The notes below the pieces were generated by a model. The model saw only the letters and a list, made by a program, of their open reading frames with translations. It did not search any database and was not told the origin of the DNA. The position numbers and the translations under genes were made by a program. Positions 56,101-64,000 of a stretch of 64,000 nucleotides of DNA are shown piece by piece (the stretch's first letter is position 1; every line of letters starts with the position of its first letter). The stretch is from Ephydatia muelleri (Eukaryota > Porifera > Demospongiae > Spongillida > Spongillidae), in the NCBI GenBank assembly GCA_013339895.1, contig JABACO010000003.1, forward strand, positions 15,091,308 through 15,155,307, given 5' to 3'.

Positions 56101-57657
56101 CGTTATACAGGTTATATATCAGTAATGAGCTACGACATCAATCAGACTTTGAGGATTTAATGCACCATTGGACATACCAAGATTCAGTGGTCTGCTTTGA
56201 TTCAAAATGTAACATATGCTTGTTTGATATAGCTACTTTTCAGGGGAGTAATTCCCCAATGCAAAGAAACCCAACAGATTGTGGCGTATTTGTGTGCTTT
56301 GTGAGTTGTTCATAATTCTGACATGCTTGACTTATTTATTTAGTGTTCTACTTTATACTTGTAGGCAGCACGACTTATTGTTGACCAACTACCTCTTCTA
56401 CATACTCAAGTAAAATAAATTTGTCTAGTAGGTCTGTAATCCGATTCTGCTGCAATCTGCAGGGACTAATGGATGCATTTAGATTACAAATGGTTTATGA
56501 GCTTTCAGTGGGAGATCTACAGCCAATTGGTATACTGTTCATATCTATTGCATGTTTCTTTTGTAATTTCTCCTATTTGTCTTCAACCTACACACATAGT
56601 GGAGAAAAGCAGCAGCATATCTGTAATGGACAATGCAATGTGTTTAATCTCAAATACACCTCTTATGTACACAGGATCATAATGAAGAAGTGAAATTGCC
56701 TCAGGCAGAACGCACAATTTGTGCAAAGCAAGATCAAGGTGAGACTTTTCAACCTGTGCTGCCATGTCACTATTCATCTCAGTCTTTGTAGAGTCCAATG
56801 CTGGAAGTTTGGGATGTGATATTGATGCAGCTGATGATGAGGATGACAGTTATGCAGAAGCTGAAAATGACACTGATTGCAACAGTGACACTGATGGTGA
56901 TCACAATGCTGGTGTTCCCCAAGATTTTCTAGTGCCTGATTTTAGGAATGCACCTGATCCAGACGACATCTTTGCACTGAGATGGGGAAAGTCTTTTTAC
57001 ATGAAGAACTTCCCACACTTCAAAAGAAAAACCTTGGAGTAAGCATTTTACAGTGATTTGAACTTTACTAAATGTCTGGAACTAATTTTCTAGTAAGCAT
57101 TATCCATTTCCACGACACATAATAAGAAGAGTTGTGAAAGATCTTGAGGTTTAAACTGTAATAATTATTGATACACATGACAATTTATTCATCCTTTAGC
57201 CAACCCTCCGGGCCATCTTGAGTAAAGATACCGTATCAGATCTTCAAATCTACTTTAATGAAATTAAACAGCTGCATAAAGAAGATTTGTACTGGCCTCT
57301 TTTAGAATGTTCTGACATGGTACACAATTCTCACCCATCAATTTGACATTAGGAACATTCCTCCCATTTACAGGTATTAGAAGTGTTTTACTATCTTCAA
57401 GAACTTGACTGTGATGTTAAAAAACAGGCTGCCCTGTCGTTGTCATTAGTAAACAAGTGTGTAGTTTGGCCAGAGGTGAGTTAATGTATCAATGGTAGAA
57501 AATAGAACATAAATCACAATGTGTAAATTCTTTACATTTCCAGATTGTCGTAGCTCTACTGATGAACACATTTAACCTTGAGAGAAAGAAGGCAATAAAA
57601 CACTTTCTTAATCACACACTACCATCGTTTCCTGTTTACAATAATGTATGCTGTTAG
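49569..57657 (+). CDS. Multi-exon PHD - DDE transposase - USP - Ulp1 gene
   Basis: About 30 short-intron exons on one strand read, in order: a basic/acidic N-terminal part, a PHD finger, a DDE transposase, a charged linker, a ubiquitin-specific protease, an Ulp1-type protease and a C-terminal tail ending at the TAG 57655-57657. Introns are mostly 50-100 bp with GT-AG ends, and most neighbouring phases agree. No gap longer than about 400 bp separates the parts, and no obvious terminator or new promoter lies between them. A single transcript is therefore plausible, but two or three adjacent genes cannot be excluded; the PHD-to-transposase join is the weakest. Catalytic residues of all three enzymes are present. 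Such a set points to an autonomous DNA transposon or a domesticated descendant. Sub-parts are listed separately. Confidence 0.65.
50325..50749 (+). CDS. PHD finger exons
   Basis: Exons 50325-50455 and 50510-50749 join in phase 2. The finger is split by the intron: VLVYCICRKPFDSAK, then FMIGCDFCGEWYHGCC and EVYKCQLCTEH. The ligand order C-C...C-C...H-C...C-C is complete, with the aromatic W in CGEWYHG expected of methyl-lysine readers. PHD fingers read histone H3 tails. Sitting before a transposase, it could steer integration to marked chromatin. Confidence 0.88.
51085..53206 (+). CDS. DDE transposase core with CxxH motif
   Basis: Exons 51085-52322, 52382-52803, about 52859-52915 and about 52979-53203 join with fitting phases. 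The first acidic residue is in SPIFCDATGTIIALP (GAT 51901-51903), in the usual strand-1 setting followed by YYALVLKHP and PVAELITSDHT. The second is in LQVIIDRSIVLLLSF (GAC 52138-52140). A C..H pair follows (FPHACLSHVMNSAKKEC). The glutamate lies in TSGTVEAWNYILKK (GAA near 53006), followed by RPDVFLRQHFPIM. This D-D-CxxH-E plan is shared by the Mutator, Kolobok, hAT and P groups. I recall similar uncharacterised proteins in fish and corals but cannot name the family. The frame is intact. Confidence 0.8.
53207..53779 (+). CDS. Charged linker exons between transposase and USP
   Basis: Short exons follow the core: KSPSNKPSRAVKEKWSKRNN then GLFQQKPVAPLNHMSLR (about 53211-53345), VHKVEVSQAEDL (53448-53486) and VDDVNLDTNSDVCIVSAVKS (about 53545-53608). 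ESSELKSSHMAA (53689 on) comes next, then a final intron ending at 53779. All are bordered by GT-AG sites. The basic part may be a nuclear localisation signal. Exact joins are uncertain. Confidence 0.5.
53780..55099 (+). CDS. Ubiquitin-specific protease domain (USP, C19 type)
   Basis: The Cys box is GLENSANLCWLNSILQVL with the nucleophile at TGT 53843-53845. The QQD-type box is MGCQNDCCEGFTALFDQLM near 54140-54205. A CxxC zinc-ribbon half (ECEKCNQHLDIH) lies near 54585. The His box is split by an intron: LVIHHGTHTGKGH (54899-54934), then, after an acceptor at 54998, YTCLVRSRDQWIRYSDTQV, which restores GHY and supplies the W.R..D tail. Exons are short (about 60-140 bp) with canonical borders. 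USPs remove ubiquitin from proteins. Length and box order match a minimal catalytic domain of about 300 residues. No broken residue was seen. Confidence 0.88.
55100..55460 (+). other. Short-exon linker between USP and Ulp1
   Basis: One likely exon (about 55246-55306: ALLDECTADLTTPNSTNSNL) and an unclear stretch to 55440. Exon joins here were not resolved. Confidence 0.4.
55461..56540 (+). CDS. Ulp1/SENP-type cysteine protease domain (C48)
   Basis: Exons 55461-55553, 55611-55658, 55682-55801, 55859-55927, 55979-56058, 56111-about 56300, and two more to about 56540. The head reads LEKQDLINVASGGWIDSKII, then ASYFELMQ, the usual Ulp1 start (L....GGWL.D..I..Y...L). The catalytic His is in FPVHKPQHWSLL, the Asp in IRCIDSLHQ, and the Gln/Cys pair in SPMQRNPTDCGVFVCF (TGT 56280-56282). 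All are present. Ulp1 proteases cut SUMO or NEDD8 from targets; several DNA transposon groups carry one. Phases agree at each checked join. Confidence 0.88.
56680..57657 (+). CDS. C-terminal tail exons
   Basis: Exons read HNEEVKLPQAERTICAKQDQ, then an acidic exon (DIDAADDEDDSYAEAENDTD) continuing FALRWGKSFYMKNFPHFKRK. These are followed by HYPFPRHIIRRVVKDLE, PTLRAILSKDTVSDLQIYFN, VLEVFYYLQELDCDVKKQAA and IVVALLMNTFNLERKKAIKH. The stop is at 57655-57657. The last exons look helical, perhaps repeats that bind protein. No known domain is assigned. Confidence 0.6.
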
Positions 57658-58763
57658 TAAATAACCATGTTGGTTGGCTGGCTGGACCAGCTTGCTCAAA
57701 TACATTTCATTATATTGTTATTTTAGACAGCAAGTATAATCAATACATACTAAATGCAAACACGTAGAAAAACAGCAAGTATAATACTTCACAAGTTTCG
57801 TTACTCCAATTGTGCCAATTCTGTGCAGCCTGCCAGGCTGATCGCTAATCATCAAACCATTGAAAATTGCAGTACATGTATGATACGCTCAGCGGAGACG
57901 TCATATGACTTATGAATACACTCAGCCGCTTGAGCAAAAGTTAGCACCTCAAGTGTTAAACGAATTACGAATGATAGGCTGTGGAATGTGAGGCTAACTT
58001 CAGCGCGGTACCCCCAGGGTAAAGAGAACACCGTGATGCACATGCCATGATGGCCTCAGCGTAGCTAGTATGTTGACATATCTTTTGTTACACAATGCGA
58101 ACGCTTCTCCCAATTGTCATAGGTATACTATACTCTACAAAAAAAAAGTAGAATATCTGTTCGCGGTTCGGCGTCACCCTTTGCTGAGTTTGATTTGCTT
58201 GCTACACAAGTTCCTTGGACCATCCTCTCGCTTGTCCGATTGGTACGTGTACTTGCCATCTACGGCTGAAGCCACGACGTACGCGTTAGGTGCGCTCTTA
58301 CTAGTTACAGGAGACGGCTTTCCGGGTGACTGGACTTTGGAAACGGGTGACGGGGCTTAGGAGTTGACCTCGGGAATGGCCACGAAAAGGGTGGATTGTT
58401 CACACAGACTAGGGCCACGGAAGAGGAACAGAACTCCATGGCTGTCTTCGACGACCAAATTCGTCATTGTTTAATAAAACCGCCGACGTCGGTCCGCATG
58501 GACATGACCTGAAAGCATTGTCAAGCCATTTTATTGAGCCACTGCATCGCTAGGAGGTGAAGGGCGCATCGTTCGTGGCATCTATTATTATTAGTTATTG
58601 GAACAGACGGAAGTACAGCATATACAATAATATTTAATTGAATTATTGTTTAACACATGTGAGAAGCACGTGAGTAAACTTTTGAAAACGATCCAAGCGC
58701 CTTTTTCTGTAAGTTTTAGTGATATTAGAAGACAGCAAGCTTACACGTTGGTGAGTGTTGACT
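57658..58763. other. Intergenic DNA between the protease gene and the 142-bp satellite
   Basis: A word acagcaagtataat is repeated near 57728 and 57772. No terminal inverted repeat matching 49.2-49.6 kb was found. No gene supported. Confidence 0.4.
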
Positions 58764-58980
58764 AGTCTATAGTACAATATACCATTTTTGACTACATCCG
58801 CATCGATGAACTTCCACGCAAGAAACCATTCATGCATGGCGCGCGAGGTGCTAATCATCCTAGGCGTGTATGCATTCCGCTCACGTACAAGTAAACGTAC
58901 GTAGATTAGCATCTATGTACTTTGTACTGTCTCTTCATGCGCCATGAAGTGAGTGCTTAAATTAGAATACCGGTAAATCC
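58764..58980. repeat. Flank segment duplicated at 59459-59680
   Basis: agtctatagtacaatatacc through taccggtaaatcctgatgtg occurs here and again 695 bp further on, inside the array, nearly identical. It marks a duplication of the array border together with its first units. Confidence 0.9.
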
Positions 58981-61900
58981 TGATGTGTCTGGTGTTTTGT
59001 TGTGAATATCACCTGGATGTAGGTGTGGCTTCAGTCTGCCCTTCTGTTGGAACAATGACTGTGACCAAGCCCACTCTGTGTGCGAATGTGAAAGTCATCC
59101 GACTTGAGGTTTGTCTAGTATCCATGGTGTCTGGTGTTTTGTTGTGAATATCACCTGGATGTAGGTGTGGCTTCGGACTGCCCTTCTGTTGGAGCAGTGA
59201 CTGTGACCAAGCCTACTCTGTGTGTGAATGTGAAAGTCATCCGACTTGAGGTTTGTTTAGTATCCATGGTGTCTGGTGTTTTGTTGTGAATATCACCTGG
59301 ATGTAGGTGTGGCTTCAGTCTGCCCTTCTGTTGGAGCAATGACTGTGACCAAGCCCACTCTGTGTGCGAATGTGAAAGTCATCCGACTTGAGGTTTGTCT
59401 AGTATCTATGGTGTCTGGTGTTTTGTTGTGAATATCACCTGGATGTAGGTGTGGTTTCAGTCTATAGTACAATATACCATTTTTGACTACATCCGCATCG
59501 ATGAACTTCCACGCAAGAAACCATTCATGCATGGCGCGCGAGGTGCTAATCATCCTAGGCGTGTATGCATTCCGCTCACGTACAAGTAAACGTACGTAGA
59601 TTAGCATCTATGTACTTTGTACTGTCTCTTCATGCGCCATGAAGTGAGTGCTTAAATTAGAATACCGGTAAATCCTGATGTGTCTGGTGTTTTGTTGTGA
59701 ATATCACCTGGATGTAGGTGTGGCTTCAGTCTGCCCTTCTGTTGGAACAATGACTGTGACCAAGCCCACTCTGTGTGCGAATGTGAAAGTCATCCGACTT
59801 GAGGTTTGTCTAGTATCCATGGTGTCTGGTGTTTTGTTGTGAATATCACCTGGATGTAGGTGTGGCTTCGGACTGCCCTTCTGTTGGAGCAATGACTGTG
59901 ACCAAGCCCACTCTGTGTGTGAATGTGAAAGTCATCCGACTTGAGGTTTGTTTAGTATCCATGGGTCTGGTGTTTTGTTGTGAATATCACCTGGATGTAG
60001 GTGTGGCTTCAGTCTGCCCTTCTGTTGGAGCAATGACTGTGACCAAGCCCACTCTGTGTGCGAATGTGAAAGTCATCCAACTTGAGGTTTGTCTAGTATC
60101 TATGGTGTCTGGTGTTTTGTTGTGAATATCACCTGGATGTAGGTGTGGTTTCAGTCTGCCCTTCTGTTGGAGCAATGACTGTGACCAAGCCCACTCTGTG
60201 TGTGAATGTGAAAGTCATCCGACTTGAGGTTTGTCTAGTATCCATGGTGTCTGGTGTTTTGTTGTCTTTGAATTAGAATATCACCTGGATGTAGGTGTGG
60301 CTTCAGTCTGCCCTTCTGTTGGAGCAATGACTGTGACCAAGCCCACTCTGTGTGCGAATGTGAAAGTCATCCGACTTGAGGTTTGTCTAGTATCCATGGT
60401 GTCTGGTGTTTTGTTGTGAATATCACCTGGATGTAGGTGTGGCTTCAGTCTGCCCTTCTGTTGGAACAATGACTGTGACCAAGCCCACTCTGTGTGCGAA
60501 TGTGAAAGTCATCCGACTTGAGGTTTGTCTAGTATCCATGGTGTCTGGTGTTTTGTTGTGAATATCACCTGGATGTAGGTGTGGCTTCGGACTGCCCTTC
60601 TGTTGGAGCAATGACTGTGACCAAGCCCACTCTGTGTGTGAATGTGAAAGTCATCCGACTTGAGGTTTGTCTAGTATCCATGGTGTCTGGTGTTTTGTTG
60701 TCTTTGAATTAGAATATCACCTGGATGTAGGTGTGGCTTCAGTCTGCCCTTCTGTTGGAGCAATGACTGTGACCAAGCCCACTCTGTGTGCGAATGTGAA
60801 AGTCATCCGACTTGAGGTTTGTCTAGTATCCATGGTGTCTGGTGTTTTGTTGTGAATATCACCTGGATGTAGGTGTGGCTTCAGTCTGCCCTTCTGTTGG
60901 AACAATGACTGTGACCAAGCCCACTCTGTGTGCGAATGTGAAAGTCATCCGACTTGAGGTTTGTCTAGTATCCATGGTGTCTGGTGTTTTGTTGTGAATA
61001 TCACCTGGATGTAGGTGTGGCTTCGGACTGCCCTTCTGTTGGAGCAATGACTGTGACCAAGCCCACTCTGTGTGCGAATGTGAAAGTCATCCGACTTGAG
61101 GTTTGTCTAGTATCCATGGTGTCTGGTGTTTTGTTGTGAATATCACCTGGATGTAGGTGTGGCTTCAGTCTGCCCTTCTGTTGGAACAATGACTGTGACC
61201 AAGCCCACTCTGTGTGCGAATGTGAAAGTCATCCGACTTGAGGTTTGTCTAGTATCCATGGTGTCTGGTGTTTTGTTGTGAATATCACCTGGATGTAGGT
61301 GTGGCTTCGGACTGCCCTTCTGTTGGAGCAATGACTGTGACCAAGCCCACTCTGTGTGTGAATGTGAAAGTCATCCGACTTGAGGTTTGTCTAGTATCCA
61401 TGGTGTCTGGTGTTTTGTTGTCTTTGAATTAGAATATCACCTGGATGTAGGTGTGGCTTCAGTCTGCCCTTCTGTTGGAGCAATGACTGTGACCAAGCCC
61501 ACTCTGTGTGCGAATGTGAAAGTCATCCGACTTGAGGTTTGTCTAGTATCCATGGTGTCTGGTGTTTTGTTGTGAATATCACCTGGATGTAGGTGTGGCT
61601 TCAGTCTGCCCTTCTGTTGGAACAATGACTGTGACCAAGCCCACTCTGTGTGCGAATGTGAAAGTCATCCGACTTGAGGTTTGTCTAGTATCCATGGTGT
61701 CTGGTGTTTTGTTGTGAATATCACCTGGATGTAGGTGTGGCTTCGGACTGCCCTTCTGTTGGAGCAATGACTGTGACCAAGCCCACTCTGTGTGTGAATG
61801 TGAAAGTCATCCGACTTGAGGTTTGTCTAGTATCCATGTTGTCTGGTGTTTTGTTGTGAATATCACCTGGATGTAGGTGTGGCTTCAGTCTGCCCTTCTG

Positions 61901-62670
61901 TTGGAACAATGACTGTGACCAAGCCCACTCTGTGTGCGAATGTGAAAGTCATCCGACTTGAGGTTTGTCTAGTATCCATGGTGTCTGGTGTTTTGTTGTG
62001 AATATCACCTGGATGTAGGTGTGGCTTCGGACTGCCCTTCTGTTGGAGCAATGACTGTGACCAAGCCCACTCTGTGTGTGAATGTGAAAGTCATCCGACT
62101 TGAGGTTTGTCTAGTATCCATGTTGTCTGGTGTTTTGTTGTCTTTGAATTAGAATATCACCTGGATGTAGGTGTGGCTTCAGTCTGCCCTTCTGTTGGAG
62201 CAATGACTGTGACCAAGCCCACTCTGTGTGCGAATGTGAAAGTCATCCGACTTGAGGTTTGTCTAGTATCCATGGTGTCTGGTGTTTTGTTGTGAATATC
62301 ACCTGGATGTAGGTGTGGCTTCAGTCTGCCCTTCTGTTGGAGCAATGACTGTGACCAAGCCCACTCTGTGTGCGAATGTGAAAGTCATCCGACTTGAGGT
62401 TTGTCTAGTATCCATGGTGTCTGGTGTTTTGTTGTGAATATCACCTGGATGTAGGTGTGGCTTCAGTCTGCCCTTCTGTTGGAGCAATGACTGTGACCAA
62501 GCCCACTCTGTGTGCGAATGTGAAAGTCATCCGACTTGAGGTTTGTCTAGTATCCATGGTGTCTGGTGTTTTGTTGTGAATATCACCTGGATGTAGGTGT
62601 GGCTTCAGTCTGCCCTTCTGTTGGAGCAATGACTGTGACCAAGCCCACTCTGTGTGTGAATGTGAGCATC
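58981..62670. repeat. 142-bp satellite array, about 24 copies
   Basis: The unit is ggtgtctggtgttttgttgtgaatatcacctggatg...gcccttctgttgga(g/a)caatgactgtg...ttgaggtttgtctagtatccat. Variants with gtctttgaattagaa occur at about 60262, 60698, 61418 and 62138, spacing 436, 720 and 720 bp (three and five units), so a five-unit higher-order repeat is present. Open frames of 62 codons in each unit are artefacts. Confidence 0.97.
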
Positions 62671-62835
62671 ATCAGACATGAATCAGGTTTGCCTTGTATC
62701 CATGGTGTTATTTGTCAAAGTCTCATGTTTATGTGTTGTGACCATATATGGTCTAGACAATGTCATGTTATTCATGTACACACCTTGTAAAATATTTTGT
62801 CATTCATGTGTGGGATTGTTTTGGATCTCATTATA

Positions 62836-63996
62836 TTATGGGTACTGAAGTACATTGAAATAGTTCAAAGCAAATCTGGTGGTGTATCCAAGTGTTGTTA
62901 TATAGTTGTAGGAGGAGTTTTGGGCAATGCTCATTGTCACTAGCATACAACATATTACTGCTGACTGCAGATGCATCTGTATTCTCCAGTCTGCATTGAC
63001 AATAAGGAATATCTGTATTAGTGCTGCTCGAAGATCTCCTGTGCTTTTTTTCTCTTTTTTTAGGCATAAATTGATGTGGATTTCGAATTTCTCCTTGATC
63101 TTGTTGGGAACAACACTTGGAAGCTCTAGAATTTGACTTGCTATTACTATTGACTGTAGCAAAGCATTAATCTTCCAATTTGCATCACATGCTTGCATTA
63201 CTATCATGTGCAGACGTATTACTGTAGCTCTTAAATCAGCAGCACTCTTTTTCTCCTTTCCCAAGCAGATGTTGATGCAGGTCTCACAGGTTGCCCTTAC
63301 TGATGCTGGAAGGATTGATGGCAACTCTTCAAACAGGTTAAGTAGATGACCTTTGATGTCATGCATGGGCTCGCAATCTAATATGCGATAGTTTTGTAGA
63401 TTGAGATTGCAGAGTTTCTGGTCTGGTTTGAGAAGTAGCAATGAAGGTACCCTCTGTACACCTTTAAGCATATTCTGGAGTAATGGCTGTAATTCTTCTC
63501 GTAGGCGATCAACATTGGCCACACCTCTTGCACGAAGTTCTTGTCGAATTTCGGCTATGGAGAGGTCTCTCACATACAGGGGTTTTATAATACAAGGCAC
63601 CCTTCCTAGTACTCCTTTCAAAGCTATGCACTGCAGCTCTTCTGTTGATCTCGTTCTGCAGGCCAGTGCATGAGCTTGGTCGTCCATCAAGTCTGAACGA
63701 CACCCACATCCTCCACACTTGTAAACCCCACCAACTTGTGTTCCTCTCTCAAATTGCTTGGCTGGATGATCGCCTGTGAAGAACCTTAGGGTGTCATTAA
63801 CTGCAATTCCATTCCTAGCCAGAATTGGTTCACTGAGGCTGTGCAGGCACTCTACTCTGTCTCTGATAATTGCAGCTTGATCTTCAACGCTACTAGAGTT
63901 GAGTGCAAATAAATATACTTCTGGCTGTTCAATAATTGTTTGTGTTGTAGGGCTGACACCTTTTCTCTCTGCCACATACACAGCTGGATCATACAT
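62836..63996 (-). CDS. SAP-domain, zinc-binding transposon-type protein (partial at window edge)
   Basis: An open frame of 386 residues on the minus strand, starting MYDPAVYVAERKGVSP close to the window edge, so the true start may lie beyond it. It has a Cys/His cluster (VYKCGGCGCRSDLM, then DDQAHALACRTRS), and a SAP-like DNA-binding helix pair in VRDLSIAEIRQELRARGVAN. Next come LLKPDQKLCNLNLQNYRILD and CEPMHDIKGHLLNLFEELPS, then two related helical stretches (ICLGKEKKSAADLRATVIRL; LCLKKEKKSTGDLRAALIQI). The CEP.HD.KGH part is common in cnidarian and sponge element proteins of unknown class. It ends 166 bp from the 142-bp satellite. The open frame is uninterrupted, so it may be recent or used. 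Confidence 0.65.
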   Translation of the reverse strand: MYDPAVYVAERKGVSPTTQTIIEQPEVYLFALNSSSVEDQAAIIRDRVECLHSLSEPILARNGIAVNDTLRFFTGDHPAKQFERGTQVGGVYKCGGCGCRSDLMDDQAHALACRTRSTEELQCIALKGVLGRVPCIIKPLYVRDLSIAEIRQELRARGVANVDRLREELQPLLQNMLKGVQRVPSLLLLKPDQKLCNLNLQNYRILDCEPMHDIKGHLLNLFEELPSILPASVRATCETCINICLGKEKKSAADLRATVIRLHMIVMQACDANWKINALLQSIVIASQILELPSVVPNKIKEKFEIHINLCLKKEKKSTGDLRAALIQIFLIVNADWRIQMHLQSAVICCMLVTMSIAQNSSYNYITTLGYTTRFALNYFNVLQYP

Positions 63997-64000
63997 GGTA

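Noticed and set aside
49569-57657. Calling the four-domain gene a KDZ (Kyakuja-Dileera-Zisupton) transposon
   Set aside because: KDZ elements can carry Ulp1 and zinc domains, but the DDE motifs here (CDATGTI, D, CLSH, VEAW) are not the KDZ form I recall, and no SAP or OTU part is seen.
58981-62670. Regular 62-codon open frames on both strands, and the idea of a CRISPR-like array
   Set aside because: Each frame is one 142-bp satellite unit. Units abut directly with no spacers, so this is a satellite and not CRISPR.
1-64000. tRNA, rRNA or bacterial operons
   Set aside because: No cloverleaf, rRNA-like block, Shine-Dalgarno series or closely packed same-strand bacterial genes were seen.

Overview
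Kind of genome. The window looks like a repeat-rich, fairly AT-rich genome of an early-branching marine invertebrate; a sponge fits best. The evidence is many short GT-AG introns (often 50-100 bp), a secreted protein built from phase 1-1 calcium-binding EGF exons with a NIDO-type N-terminal exon, Penelope, Gypsy, P-like, hAT and pogo elements together, many MITEs, and long satellite arrays. No bacterial gene layout, tRNA, rRNA or CRISPR array was seen. The phylum is inferred from style, not shown by a marker gene.

Layout. 1-14.7 kb is a nest of mobile DNA. A Penelope-like retroelement (reverse transcriptase pieces near 0.86-0.97 and 2.25-2.54 kb, GIY-YIG endonuclease at 14.4-14.7 kb) is split by a 1.3-kb DNA transposon and by an 11.5-kb unit with 34-bp inverted ends (2537-14025). 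That unit holds two groups of unrecognised exons, a 161-bp satellite, a Gypsy LTR fossil (7135-10366), a P-element/THAP9-like transposase and a convergent gene of unknown function. 15.4-16.5 kb is a G-rich minisatellite. 17-18.2 kb has two large palindromic MITEs. 19.07-19.92 kb is a compact three-exon CD225/dispanin gene, the clearest ordinary host gene. 20-30 kb is mostly transposon wreckage (retroelement C-terminus, pogo, DUF6589-like, hAT) with CA/GT-rich repeats and long G/C runs. 30.2-34.6 kb carries, on the minus strand, five EGF exons and a signal-peptide/NIDO-like first exon. 36.0-37.3 kb is a decayed RING/RAG1-N-terminus-like transposon protein. 38.0-49.2 kb is a 162-bp satellite interrupted by a young, whole-looking Gypsy element (42728-47313).

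The most striking locus is 49.57-57.66 kb on the plus strand. In order it holds an acidic N-terminal region, a PHD finger, a DDE-type RNase-H-fold transposase with a CxxH motif, a complete ubiquitin-specific protease (Cys, QQD-like and His boxes) and a complete Ulp1/SENP-type protease (His, Asp, Cys), then a C-terminal tail. Nearly all joins are short canonical introns and the catalytic residues are present. If this is one transcript, it is a transposase fused to both a deubiquitinase and a SUMO/NEDD8-type protease. A 142-bp satellite follows (58.98-62.67 kb), then a minus-strand SAP-domain, zinc-binding transposon-type protein (62836-63996) that runs to the window edge.

How the parts relate. 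Most of the window is mobile DNA inserted into older mobile DNA. The order of events can be read in places: the Penelope element first, then the P-like unit, then Gypsy 1 inside it; and the 162-bp satellite first, then Gypsy 2. Host genes supported with some confidence are the CD225 gene and the EGF/NIDO gene.
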